Translations under genes and position numbers: made by a program
Shown: positions 35,578 through 44,325 of the stretch, one piece after another
Position numbering within the stretch: the stretch's first letter is position 1
How the letters are laid out: every line of letters starts with the position of its first letter
NCBI RefSeq assembly: GCF_900112615.1
Contig: NZ_FOMK01000004.1
Coordinates: 496,001-560,000 of the forward strand
DNA length: 64,000 bases
Direction: 5' to 3'
Source of the DNA: Chitinophaga sp. CF118
GTDB taxonomy: Bacteria > Bacteroidota > Bacteroidia > Chitinophagales > Chitinophagaceae
The notes under the pieces: model-generated
The model's input: the letters and a program-made list of their open reading frames with translations, nothing else
What the model was told of the DNA's origin: nothing
Database searches by the model: none

Positions 35578-36684
35578 TTATACGCTGGGTAAGGGTGGTG
35601 GTACATTGTTAAATAAAGCTGCCAGTTCAGGAACCGTATTGGCAACAGCCCAGGCGGCCATTCCTTTTTTCCATACCTGACTTTGCTGATTAATAGTACC
35701 TGCAGCCACCAGTTGTGACAGCTGGTCTATTGTATAAGGGCCAGCCTGCTGACCATTTATCGCAGCAAAAAACTGTACCGCAGCGGGTAATGGCGGCGGG
35801 CCATCGTTGCCTTGTACTGTATTAGGCTGAAATACATTGCCTAACTGGCCACCTATAGCCATACCCATACCGGCACCCAGGCCAGCACCTGCAAGACCAC
35901 CTCCATTAGGATTATTTGCAGCCTGTTCCATTGCATTGGCCGCCTGAAACTGTGCATAAGCACCCAGGTTGCCAACAATGCCCATACTGCTGCGTTTATC
36001 CATTGCAGCTTCTACTTCAGGTGGCAGGGATATATTTTCAATCAGAAACTTGGTAAGTTCCAGACCAAGCTCATTAAATTCGGGTTGTATTTTTTGAGTA
36101 ATAAGTGCAGATACCTCATCATAATTAGCGGCCAGATCAAGCACAGGAATTTTAGCCTGGGCTATAGCATCCATACCACGGGTAATGGCAACATTGCGTA
36201 ATTGCTCATTAACACCTTCTACTGTAAATTCAGGGTTAGTAGCGGCTACTTCTTTTATAAATTTCCCTGCATCCTGTACCCGAAATGCAAAGCTACCGAA
36301 AGCACGAAGACGCACAGGGCCGAATTCTGCATCGCGAAACATTACAGGATTACGGGTACCCCATTTCTGGTTAACAAACTGGCGTGTGCTTACAAAAAAT
36401 ATATCTGCCTTATAAGGGCTGTTGAAACCATATTTCCAGCCTTTCAGCGTTGTGAGGATGGGCATGTTTTGTGTAGACAGCGTATACATGCCTGGTTTGA
36501 AAATATCAGCTATTACACCTTCGTTCATGAACACAGCTAACTGTGATTCACGCACAGTAAGCTGAGCATTCATTTTAATTTCATTCTGGTAGCGGGGAAA
36601 TTTCCAGACAATGATTTCGTCGGATGCATCCACCCAATCAATAATGTCTATAAATTCGTTTCGGAGTTTATCAAAAATGCCCAT
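35578..36684 (-). CDS. SPFH-domain protein with C-terminal GYF_2 domain (YdjI-like)
   Basis: 368 residues from ATG 36684 (MGIFDKLRNEFIDIIDW); an upstream start at 36789 would enter the divergent promoter and is rejected. Residues 30-240 form the SPFH/virion-core-like part (GRRK-free start, IFKPGMYTLSTQNMPILTTLKGW, FGPVRLRAFGSFAFRVQD). A Gly/Ala/Met-rich stretch follows (GGGLAGAGLGAGMGMAIGGQLG), then a GYF_2 domain (AAINGQQAGPYTIDQLSQLVAAGTINQQSQVWKKGMAAW). Such proteins assemble at the membrane. It is first of a two-gene operon with the zinc-ribbon protein. Confidence 0.85.
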   Translation of the reverse strand: MGIFDKLRNEFIDIIDWVDASDEIIVWKFPRYQNEIKMNAQLTVRESQLAVFMNEGVIADIFKPGMYTLSTQNMPILTTLKGWKYGFNSPYKADIFFVSTRQFVNQKWGTRNPVMFRDAEFGPVRLRAFGSFAFRVQDAGKFIKEVAATNPEFTVEGVNEQLRNVAITRGMDAIAQAKIPVLDLAANYDEVSALITQKIQPEFNELGLELTKFLIENISLPPEVEAAMDKRSSMGIVGNLGAYAQFQAANAMEQAANNPNGGGLAGAGLGAGMGMAIGGQLGNVFQPNTVQGNDGPPPLPAAVQFFAAINGQQAGPYTIDQLSQLVAAGTINQQSQVWKKGMAAWAVANTVPELAALFNNVPPPLPSV

Positions 36685-36841
36685 ATATGAGGTTTTATAA
36701 AGAGATGAAATTAGGTTAAAGCCGGAATATATTATATACCCGTTAAAAAAAAGTTGGGGCAGTGATGCCAAAGCATTGATTACCAGCAACCACTACAGCG
36801 AAACAGTGATAAAGCGAGGTTTGTTTTGTAATTTTAAGATT

Positions 36842-37705
36842 ATGGGGCAGAAAGAGTTACACCGGCCGTTTGAATTGTACGTATCAGATATCGCATGCTG
36901 GAATGAGCGACCGCTGATCTATCATTTCTTCGAGATCGTACAGGTGCTGGAGGGCAGTGGCAGCCGTATTGTGAACAGGAATCAGTTCCCTTACCATAAA
37001 GGAAGCATATTTCTCTTCACTCCGTTGGATTGTCGTGGATTTGAGATAACAACTCCTACACGTTTCTGCTCTATCCGCTTCTCAGAGGTTTTTCTCGGAC
37101 AATGCAAGTCTGCCCAGGAACGCGAAAGAATAATGCAATGGTTGAAGCAACTGGAATATATCTTCTTTAATCATAACCGCTTCCAGGAAATGTTAATCAA
37201 ACAGCCCGGGGATTGCCGCATGATCGCTTCACTGGTAAGTAATATGATAGAAGAATATGAACACAGGCAGTCCTATCAGGAAGAAAACCTTCAACATTTT
37301 GTAACCCTGATTCTGAACATTCTTGCGCGAAATGTTTCTGCCAATATCGGAACTTCGGCCAGTGGACAAGAAACCGAACCGTTGATCAACAGAATGCTGC
37401 TGCACATCCGCCAGCATATCAGTTATCCGGAAATACTCCGGGTCAATTACCTGGCATCTCATTTTAACCTGTCTGCGAATTATGTGGGAGAGTATTTCAG
37501 GAAATTTACAGGAGAAAGTTTACAACATTATATTACCCATTATAAGATACAGCTGGTACAGCAACGCCTTGCATACAGTACACTTACAGTAAGCCAGATA
37601 GCAGGAGAGCTCGGCTTTACAGACGAAAGTCATTTGAGCAGGCAGTTCAGGAAACATAGTGGGATAAGCCCGGTTGAGTATAGGAAGAATGCGAAACAGG
37701 GATGA
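36842..37705 (+). CDS. AraC-family regulator
   Basis: 287 residues from ATG 36842 (MGQKELHRPFELYVSDIACWNERPLIYHFFEIVQV, a cupin-like N-terminal sensor). C-terminal tandem helix-turn-helix: HFNLSANYVGEYFRKFTGESLQHYITHYKIQLVQQRLAYSTLTVSQIAGELGFTDESHLSRQFRKHSGISPVEYRK, the full AraC signature. It is divergent from the SPFH operon across about 157 bases. It may regulate that operon or distant genes; the sequence does not decide. Confidence 0.88.
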   Translation: MGQKELHRPFELYVSDIACWNERPLIYHFFEIVQVLEGSGSRIVNRNQFPYHKGSIFLFTPLDCRGFEITTPTRFCSIRFSEVFLGQCKSAQERERIMQWLKQLEYIFFNHNRFQEMLIKQPGDCRMIASLVSNMIEEYEHRQSYQEENLQHFVTLILNILARNVSANIGTSASGQETEPLINRMLLHIRQHISYPEILRVNYLASHFNLSANYVGEYFRKFTGESLQHYITHYKIQLVQQRLAYSTLTVSQIAGELGFTDESHLSRQFRKHSGISPVEYRKNAKQG

Positions 37706-37954
37706 AATTTTTTAAGACGCAATACCCACCCCACTACGATTAATAATATTAAAGTTTAAACAAGAATCTACCTTTTCAGATTCATCAGCCGAAAATAATC
37801 CGTTAATTATTAAATTTTTTCCCTTTACTTTGTACTTCAAAGTGCTTTTAGCAATTCAATTATTTGAAATAATAAGTAGTTCTGCAGCATTAAGCTGCAG
37901 ATAAATAATTAGTTTGCCAACGTCTCTTATCTTAAATAACTCATTCTTACAACC

Positions 37955-38443
37955 ATGAAAAAACAAGCTGAAAATAAGCCAATGCGGTACATTAAAATAT
38001 GTATCTGGATTATGATATTCGGATTGGCAGTAAGTGGGCTTACTGCTTTCCCTCTCCAAACAGAACTCGGATGGTTGGTTAGCCATGACTCATATTATCC
38101 TGAGGGAATGAACAGATGGCTACATACTATACACCTTGCTATATCGAACACTAATCAAAGCTATCCATATTTAAGCTATGGTACTGATTGGCTTGCCTTT
38201 GCGCACCTTATGCTGGCTCTGCTCTTTATTGGAACGCTTAAAGACCCCGTTAAAAATGTTTGGGTGATTGAGTTTGGTATGATAGCCTGTCTACTCGTTA
38301 TTCCATTGGCTTTTATTGCAGGCAGTATCCGTCATATCCCCGTTTTCTGGCGAATCTTCGATTGTTCTTTTGGTGTGATTGGCATTATCCCACTCATTAT
38401 TTGCTATAAAAAAATTCAACTGTTAAAATATACCAGGGCTTAA
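37955..38443 (+). CDS. Four-helix membrane protein of unknown family
   Basis: 162 residues. Four hydrophobic helices: YIKICIWIMIFGLAVSGLTAF, LAFAHLMLALLFIGTL, VIEFGMIACLLVIPLAFIAGSI and CSFGVIGIIPLIICY. An extracytoplasmic loop (GWLVSHDSYYPEGMNRWLHTIHLAIS) carries several His and Tyr residues. It heads a three-gene operon with the DUF2809 and MpaB-like genes, at spacings of 17 and 3 bases. A hairpin TCTGCAGC/GCTGCAGA (37881-37901) precedes it by 53 bases. Confidence 0.75.
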   Translation: MKKQAENKPMRYIKICIWIMIFGLAVSGLTAFPLQTELGWLVSHDSYYPEGMNRWLHTIHLAISNTNQSYPYLSYGTDWLAFAHLMLALLFIGTLKDPVKNVWVIEFGMIACLLVIPLAFIAGSIRHIPVFWRIFDCSFGVIGIIPLIICYKKIQLLKYTRA

Positions 38444-38460
38444 TCACTTTAAATTATACC

Positions 38461-38838
38461 ATGTTAAAATTCAATAGTACCTATTTCATTTCCGCAGTGT
38501 TATTATTCACTATAGAAATCATTATTGCCCTTTATGTACATGATGCTATCATTCGTCCATATGGCGGTGACTTTTTAGTCGTTATTCTTATTTATTGCCT
38601 GGCTAAAAGTTTTGTAAATACAACAGTAACCACTGCTGTGATAGTCGTGCTACTCTTCTCCTACCTGACAGAAGCTTTGCAGTATTTCCATATCGTAAAC
38701 ATACTGGGGTTACGGCATTCGAAAATAGCTTGCATTATCATTGGAACTAATTTCGCATGGACAGATATACTGATGTATACGTTAGGTATACTACTGGTTT
38801 GGCTGATAGAAATTAAAGTATTGAATAAACCTCAATAA
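38461..38838 (+). CDS. DUF2809 membrane protein
   Basis: 125 residues of the DUF2809 family: Pro-Tyr/Gly-Gly-Asp-Phe in the motif DAIIRPYGGDFLVVILIYCL near residue 30 and a second motif ILGLRHSKIACIIIGTNFAWTDILMYTLG near 80-110. About four membrane helices. The function is unknown; the conserved acidic residues in the membrane hint at a transport or assembly role. It sits between two membrane-linked genes of the same operon. Confidence 0.85.
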   Translation: MLKFNSTYFISAVLLFTIEIIIALYVHDAIIRPYGGDFLVVILIYCLAKSFVNTTVTTAVIVVLLFSYLTEALQYFHIVNILGLRHSKIACIIIGTNFAWTDILMYTLGILLVWLIEIKVLNKPQ

Positions 38839-38841
38839 CAA

Positions 38842-39615
38842 ATGATGAAACATTTTGTGAAGGAAGATTCTGTTGTACGGGAAATTTGGGGCAAGGCTGA
38901 CACTATCTTATTTATTTTTGCAGGTGCTGCTGCCGAATTTGCATTGAACAAAGCAGTAGATTGGCTTTACTTTACAGGTAAGTTACCTGCCGATCCATTG
39001 GGGCGGTTGTTTTCTACGATTACTTATGCCCGGCAGATTGTCTTTTCAACAAATGATGCGGCGTATGCCGCAATAGATCAGATTACAGCTATTCATAAGC
39101 ATGTAGAAACATCCCGCAATGCTCAGATACCCGATTGGGCATACAGGGATGTGCTATTTATGTTGATTGATTATTCAATCCGTGCATATGAATTACTGGA
39201 GCGCAAACTGACATCCGCAGAAAAGGAAGAAGTTTTTAACACTTTTTATAAGGTTGGTGCACGCATGCAGCTTGAAGGCCTGCCAACGAACTACCACGCA
39301 TGGGAGATTATGCGCGAGGAACACTTAAAGCAGGATTTACAGCTTAGTGATTTCACAAATGATCTGTTCAAAAAATACTGTGAGCATCTGGGAGTAATGC
39401 GATACTATCTGTTAAAGCAAGTACAGGCATTACTAGTCCCGAAAGTGGTTAAAAAATTACTTTCCCTGGGTAATACGAGTCTATTGTTACCGGTACTTTA
39501 TATGTATAAACTGAGCAGAATAATTAAACTGCAAAGCTGGTTGAGAGACACGCTTTTGCCTGTGAAATATCGGGTTCAGATAAAGCTGTTGAATAACCAA
39601 AATCCATTGACTTAA
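38842..39615 (+). CDS. MpaB-like oxygenase family protein (DUF2236)
   Basis: 257 residues; two adjacent ATGs (38842 and 38845). The family pattern is visible: IFAGAAAEFALNKAVDWLYFTGKLPADPLGRLFSTITYARQIVF (residues 23-66), then the His-containing AIHKHVETSRNAQIPDWAYRDVLFMLIDYSI and YHAWEIMREEHLKQD. The family includes fungal MpaB and rubber oxygenase-type haem proteins. Candidate haem ligands are the His residues near 94-96 and 161. The substrate is unknown. Last gene of the three-gene operon. Confidence 0.78.
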   Translation: MMKHFVKEDSVVREIWGKADTILFIFAGAAAEFALNKAVDWLYFTGKLPADPLGRLFSTITYARQIVFSTNDAAYAAIDQITAIHKHVETSRNAQIPDWAYRDVLFMLIDYSIRAYELLERKLTSAEKEEVFNTFYKVGARMQLEGLPTNYHAWEIMREEHLKQDLQLSDFTNDLFKKYCEHLGVMRYYLLKQVQALLVPKVVKKLLSLGNTSLLLPVLYMYKLSRIIKLQSWLRDTLLPVKYRVQIKLLNNQNPLT

Positions 39616-39682
39616 AATACTTATTCGTTTTATAATAAACCTTATGGTTGTATTAGTTTAAATAATTCAATATAATGGTACT

Positions 39683-39736
39683 ATGAGCACCGAAAAAACA
39701 ACAAAAATAAACCAGCTTTTAACCTCGGGAAAATAA
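39683..39736 (+). pseudogene. Possible remnant of an AbiEi-type antitoxin gene start
   Basis: An 18-codon frame encodes MSTEKTTKINQLLTSGK and then stops. The wording MST-x-KINQLL resembles the start of Bacteroidota AbiEi antitoxins (type IV toxin-antitoxin). Nothing after it matches, so it would be a broken leftover. The homology is from memory and the match is short; it could be chance. Confidence 0.35.
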
Positions 39737-39860
39737 AAAACATATCGAACATTGAACTTATACTGCCTTTATTTTATATTATTACACATATTTTGCCATT
39801 GAGATTTCTAAAATTTATATTTTCATCGAATAAGTACATGTTTAGCTGCAAAACACAAAC

Positions 39861-41597
39861 CTAAATCCGCTCTCCTTCTACCTCAATACTGAACAATTCA
39901 AAGTTCTCAATCTTAGGCAATGTATTCAATTTGTGAACCCCTTCCTTTTTCACAGATTTAGTATCATCATCATCATTCGTATATTCGGATACATACCGCC
40001 CCGTGCTCAAGTTATAGTCAAAAGTCTTACTGTAGGTAGGATCACCAGTTATACTGCTGGCACCAATCAAATAGAATCCTCCATTCTGGTACCTATACTT
40101 ATAGGTACAACCTCCCCGAAGGAATTCATGTTCCACAATCAATATCCCGTTCTTAATCTCAGTGCCGGAAAAGAAAATGTTACCATCACCTTCAGGCATC
40201 GCTGCATGGCTACTTGTGGCTGCTAATAGGTAATTCCCATCTTGTTGTTTAAATAATATACGCAGCTCCCGCGTTGTATTCCGCTGATGCTGTAAGGCCT
40301 TTTTAGGCTGAAAAACAATCACTACATCTTCCAGACCGTCCTTATTAAGATCTCCATAACTTAATGTATCCAGCACCTGTCCCGCTGGTAAAAACACTCT
40401 CCAACCAGTCGTTCCTGCAACAGGAGCCATAGAAGCATTTGCAGGTTTACCCTTTGCAGAAAGGTACTCTTTATATTTCTGCTCAGCTATCTTAGCCTGC
40501 TCAGAAGCCTTCGCTAATAAAACTACATAATCAGCATCTGAAAGATTATTTGTAACCGGGCTTTCATTGGAGGTATAATACTCCAGCTTCCGGGTTACGC
40601 TGCTTCCAGATCCATCTTTATATTTTTCAACCCTGACAGTCCAATTTTTGTGCTGATCATACTCATAACTATAGTTGATATCAAATGAAGTCTCATGCTC
40701 TGCTAAATCTCTAACTTTAACCATATTCCCATAATTGTCATAAGAGATTTCCCTACGTTGCATATAAACTCCCCCTGTTATTTTCTCAAAGTATCCGTAA
40801 GTATTACTGAGCAATCGTCCTTGTTTATCATAGTCATAAAGATGTCCAAAATCCGAAAGATCAGTTTTGTTCGCGATATATCGTTCCTGATAAATTTTGT
40901 TGTTCAAATAACGATACCAATATCCTTTTTCATTTTCGCCTGGCGCATTCACAATTTCTATCCGGTTACCTGGATTTCCTTTCTCAAAAATCTTATAGGT
41001 AATAGTATGCGCTATATTGTCCGTTTCTGCCGGATTACTGTAGGAAATATATGCCTGATCAGTACCTTCAGACAATTCCTTATCCCAGATAAACGGAACC
41101 AGTTCCTTAGAAAAACTCATATTCGAAAGATCAATCTTTTTAGTTTTGCTATTGGTATAAATTTCATTGCCTCTTACAAAGACATTGTGATTTATCTGAT
41201 TCTCCTGATCACTATAAATATCCAGGTTAGAAATTTCTCCTCCATCAATCCCCGCCATTAATATTAATTTCCCATAGGTATCATACTGTTTAACCTCATA
41301 AGACTTTTGCATAGGGTGCTTGATGTCGTAACTGCAAGTAAGTACTGGTTCTTTGGCTCCCTTATAATAATACTCTTTGATGGTATTACCAGTACTAATT
41401 TTACTGATCATCCTTCCTATTTTATCATAATTACGTGTCTCTGTTTGGCTTTCTGAAGCACTCTTTAGACTTTGCTTATTTATAGCTATTGTCCTGACCG
41501 GGCCATTCACAATAAAGTCGTCCTCTGATTGCGCAAAACAAGTATTCAAAGCACACAAAAGAAATATTATGAAAAGGAGTATTCCAGGTATTTTCAT
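39861..41597 (-). CDS. Secreted protein with YD-repeat-like segments
   Basis: 578 residues from ATG 41597, signal peptide MKIPGILLFIIFLLCALNTCFAQ. Several YD/RHS-like units: ETRNYDKIGRMISKISTGN, LYDYDKQGRLLSNTYGYF, REISYDNYGNMVKVRDLAEHETSFDINYSYEYDQHKNW. A second part (about 385-550) reads like a VCBS or SUFU-type beta domain with DLNKDGLEDVVIVFQPKKA, a calcium-loop-like Asp-rich motif. It has no toxin tip or protease core, so it is not a full Rhs protein. Role unknown; exported, possibly surface. Confidence 0.75.
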   Translation of the reverse strand: MKIPGILLFIIFLLCALNTCFAQSEDDFIVNGPVRTIAINKQSLKSASESQTETRNYDKIGRMISKISTGNTIKEYYYKGAKEPVLTCSYDIKHPMQKSYEVKQYDTYGKLILMAGIDGGEISNLDIYSDQENQINHNVFVRGNEIYTNSKTKKIDLSNMSFSKELVPFIWDKELSEGTDQAYISYSNPAETDNIAHTITYKIFEKGNPGNRIEIVNAPGENEKGYWYRYLNNKIYQERYIANKTDLSDFGHLYDYDKQGRLLSNTYGYFEKITGGVYMQRREISYDNYGNMVKVRDLAEHETSFDINYSYEYDQHKNWTVRVEKYKDGSGSSVTRKLEYYTSNESPVTNNLSDADYVVLLAKASEQAKIAEQKYKEYLSAKGKPANASMAPVAGTTGWRVFLPAGQVLDTLSYGDLNKDGLEDVVIVFQPKKALQHQRNTTRELRILFKQQDGNYLLAATSSHAAMPEGDGNIFFSGTEIKNGILIVEHEFLRGGCTYKYRYQNGGFYLIGASSITGDPTYSKTFDYNLSTGRYVSEYTNDDDDTKSVKKEGVHKLNTLPKIENFELFSIEVEGERI

Positions 41598-41637
41598 GTT
41601 CAATTTAAATTAGGTAAGAAATTCGCTAATTACAATA

Positions 41638-41838
41638 TCAGAAATCAAGTTGAATTGTTCGAGTAGCCAAAATAGTTAAAAAAATCAGAATAGGTTTAAA
41701 AAGAGAAAAGCCTCCTGAACTGTCAATTGAGGGCACAATTTTATTACTACAGCAGATATTTTGTTGCCCAGTTGATTTTAATACGCACAAGAGTAAAGAA
41801 AATATCAATAGAATATCTTTAATGTGGGTGATTCTCAT
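41638..41838 (-). CDS. Possible small exported protein
   Basis: 66 residues from ATG 41838: MRITHIKDILLIFSLLLCVLKSTGQQ looks like a signal peptide, followed by a short Cys-containing stretch and a second hydrophobic end (KPILIFLTILATRT). It ends 41 bases before the start of the YD-like gene on the same strand. AT-rich sequence can produce such frames by chance, so it is uncertain. Confidence 0.35.
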   Translation of the reverse strand: MRITHIKDILLIFSLLLCVLKSTGQQNICCSNKIVPSIDSSGGFSLFKPILIFLTILATRTIQLDF

Positions 41839-42022
41839 TTTTATCTATTTGATTGGAGATTTGATTTAATTGTTCCGGACTTACCTTATTTCTGATGGGA
41901 AAATGCCTTGCTGTAATCTGTTATGGAATACTCTACGGTAATTCTTAATAAAGAAAAGTACTGTTTCTTTTATATGTTCTCCCACTTACTATATTACTAC
42001 TCAGTCGATATACTTGTAATGC

Positions 42023-42838
42023 TTACCAAAGGTTGTGTATTGTTCTTAAAAAAGTATTGATTATGGGTGCAAAATACTGTGAAAAATCTTCAACTGATTG
42101 AATATTCCCTGACATAGACAAGGGTGAAATGTATCCATTGGGAAGTAATTTCCCGATGTCTTCCGCTAATTCTGTGGGATGTCTTTCATCGGCACCAGGA
42201 ATTATTAATACTGGTGCTGAAATAACGCTTAATTCATTTATATTATTAAATGCCCGATCATAACCAATTGCTGCAGCAGCCGCTATGCTATCAGCATCTG
42301 ACCGTGGAATAGCATCACGTACCATATCTCCTATAACTGGAGACAGATTTTTTAAAATAGGCGCCCAGGCCACCTCTAGTCCATAAGCTCTTACATTGGT
42401 GGCAAATTCGTCAAGAAATTTGATCTCAGCCATTTTGGCCTCATCATCTTCGATATCTTCAATACTTATAAGTATTAAGGAGTCTATCCTATCGGGAGCA
42501 GATATAGTAGTACGTAAACTAATGGTTGTCCCTATACCAGCTCCACATAATATAGCTTTAGGACAGTCTAAATAATTCAGTAAGGAAATAATATCAGCAG
42601 CATATTGTTCCCACTTATACCGGGTTTCGTCATAACAAATAGAACGTCCATAGCCCCTTATATCGGGCAACACTATTTGTGGATAGTCGATATTACGAGC
42701 CAACGGGATAAGACTGTAATGGTCCGGGCCACCTCCATGCAACATGATTAATACTGGTTTCGTTTTATCAATAGAATCAGTAAGAGAAAAGGCATATAAT
42801 GGACAACCATCACTACCTTCATAGCGCAATTCTGTCAT
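42023..42838 (-). CDS. Alpha/beta-hydrolase-fold protein lacking catalytic Ser and His
   Basis: 271 residues with the fold's landmarks: oxyanion loop VLIMLHGGGPDHYSLIPLA, IVLPDIRGYGRSICYDE, and the cap. The nucleophile elbow reads LCGAGIGTTIS where active members have Gly-x-Ser-x-Gly, so the Ser is Gly. An acidic candidate remains in IIPGADERHP, but the usual catalytic His near the end is absent (LSMSGNIQSVEDFSQYF). It is probably not an esterase. It could bind a ligand or protein, or use another chemistry. It is a single gene. The start is well supported by the family N-terminus. Confidence 0.8.
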   Translation of the reverse strand: MTELRYEGSDGCPLYAFSLTDSIDKTKPVLIMLHGGGPDHYSLIPLARNIDYPQIVLPDIRGYGRSICYDETRYKWEQYAADIISLLNYLDCPKAILCGAGIGTTISLRTTISAPDRIDSLILISIEDIEDDEAKMAEIKFLDEFATNVRAYGLEVAWAPILKNLSPVIGDMVRDAIPRSDADSIAAAAAIGYDRAFNNINELSVISAPVLIIPGADERHPTELAEDIGKLLPNGYISPLSMSGNIQSVEDFSQYFAPIINTFLRTIHNLW

Positions 42839-42963
42839 TTAAATTGAAATTTAGATTTGTACAAATCTAAATCATCAATTAACCTGGACCATTATAGAAT
42901 TCAGGGAAAAAATTATAAAATTCGACGAGTTACAAACATCCTACATGGTTTTGATCAAACAGT

Positions 42964-43031
42964 AAAAGCCTTCAAATCTTTCGACTTGAAGGCTTTAAAG
43001 CTTGCAGGCTGGAGGGGACAAGTTTTGAACC
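42964..43031 (-). repeat. tRNA-3'-end-like relic A with terminator hairpin
   Basis: Read on the minus strand: GGTTCAAAACTTG... (T-arm-like, 43031 down to about 43010), an acceptor-like CCTGCA (43008 to 43003), then a stem AAAGCCTTCAA/TTGAAGGCTTT (42986-42996 with 42965-42975) and TTTT. The hairpin is almost identical to that of relic B. It has no anticodon or D-arm. A plus-strand frame over it is an artefact. Confidence 0.5.
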
Positions 43032-43212
43032 AGTTCGCAGATAATTTATCTGACATTTACTCATTTATTAGGCAGGCTCATTTATAATTGGCTTAGCATA
43101 AGTTTAAATATCTAATTTGGAGTTTACAAGAAATACTATTCCTTCACAGAGGAAAGAACAATTTTAAGGCTCACGAACAGAAAATCAGACAATTCGTCCT
43201 ATTAAAAATTAC

Positions 43213-43315
43213 TATATTCTGCCATAAGGCATTATTTTCCAGTAGTTATGGCGAAATATAAATTTTTATATTCTGCCACAAGTGATTGTTTTTGACTAGT
43301 TATGACGAAATATAA
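43213..43315. repeat. Two 49-bp tandem repeats, 54-bp period
   Basis: Copies at 43213-43261 and 43267-43315 agree at 41 of 49 positions (both begin TATATTCTGCCA and end with TATAA). Within copy 1, TTCTGCCATAA and TTATGGCGAA pair imperfectly around a 15-base loop. They lie about 320 bases before the DUF3800 gene. The rest of the 43088-43632 gap has a -7 box (below) and no other recognised feature. Confidence 0.7.
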
Positions 43316-43586
43316 TTGCTAAGAGCGACTGTATTTTATTCGTTTGTTGTGTTACTTACTAAATTCTAAACGGAGGTGAAAATTACCCATGTTCAATGAA
43401 CGAGGGTGAAAAATCAATTCGCCCCTATTGTAGGTTAAAGAAATCCTAAGGTTTAAAGAAAATCATTTCTCATAATCACTCAGAAAAAGGAAATGAAGTT
43501 TGGATTATCCAATCTTTTAGATACACTTATTATTCAGCACATCTCTCATCTGCCCTAATAGTATCTTCCCTCCTAAAAAATATAGT

Positions 43587-43594
43587 TATTTTTG
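43587..43594 (+). promoter_or_regulatory. -7 promoter element TATTTTTG
   Basis: It fits TAnnTTTG and predicts a start near 43601, 32 bases before the DUF3800 ATG. Confidence 0.5.
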
Positions 43595-43632
43595 CACTGG
43601 TATTTTTTTCTTTATAGTAATATCGCGTTTAT

Positions 43633-44325
43633 ATGGAATTTGAAGTTTATTGTGACGAAAGCGGCCTAGAAGCCTTGACAAATAAAAATGAACACCAATT
43701 TACTGCGATTGGTAGCATTTGGTTGCCCGCCGAAAGTAGGGAAAAACTTAAACAAGATCTGAACGATATCAAGGCTCGCTATAACGTAAAAGGAGAACTC
43801 AAATGGAATAAAGTTTCGCCTGCATACGTTACACTTTACCGTGACGTACTAAACTATTTTTTTGAGGCTGACTATATTCGTTTCCGTGTAATCATGATCG
43901 AGGCTGAGAAAGCGGATGCGCTCAGCTTTCATAACGGTGATGTAGAACTTGGTTTTTATAAATTTTACTATCACTTGCTTCATCATTGGCTATTCGACAA
44001 TAACAACTATAATATTTTTATAGACTTGAAAGTGAATCGTAATAAAGGAAGGTTAAATGAATTGAAGAGGTTGTTGGAAGAGGCCAATAGGACTTCTACA
44101 ATCGCCCAAGTTCAGGGATTACCTTCAGAACAATCGCTAGGTATTCAACTGGCGGACGTGCTAACCGGAATTACTTCCGCCAAGTTCAATAATAAAATTG
44201 AAAGCCCCGCGAAAAAAGAATTGATTCAAGTAGTAGAGGCATTTATCGGTCATGAAATCAAACCTACATCAAAACATGAAGAAAAATTTAATGTTTTTCA
44301 AATCAACATGGAGGGAGGTTGGTAA
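43633..44325 (+). CDS. DUF3800 family protein (RNase H-like fold)
   Basis: 230 residues. The first motif EFEVYCDESGLEA (Asp8) is the DUF3800 signature; further acidic residues in NIFIDLKVNRNKGR and SLGIQLADVLTGITSAKF (Asp-Val near 177) complete the metal-site pattern known for RNase H-like folds. The family is widespread near mobile elements and defence genes; its biochemical role is not established. Its stop overlaps the next start by one base (TAATG), so the two genes are translationally coupled. Tandem repeats lie upstream. Confidence 0.85.
   Translation: MEFEVYCDESGLEALTNKNEHQFTAIGSIWLPAESREKLKQDLNDIKARYNVKGELKWNKVSPAYVTLYRDVLNYFFEADYIRFRVIMIEAEKADALSFHNGDVELGFYKFYYHLLHHWLFDNNNYNIFIDLKVNRNKGRLNELKRLLEEANRTSTIAQVQGLPSEQSLGIQLADVLTGITSAKFNNKIESPAKKELIQVVEAFIGHEIKPTSKHEEKFNVFQINMEGGW

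Noticed and set aside
37881-37901. Hairpin TCTGCAGC/GCTGCAGA before the 37955 operon as a riboswitch
   Set aside because: It is short, with no conserved core recognised; it may be a minor leader hairpin.
42857-43087. Open frame of 76 codons over relic A
   Set aside because: Its codons run through the terminator stem and the tRNA-like segment; the protein has no signature and similar frames arise from tRNA-derived sequence.
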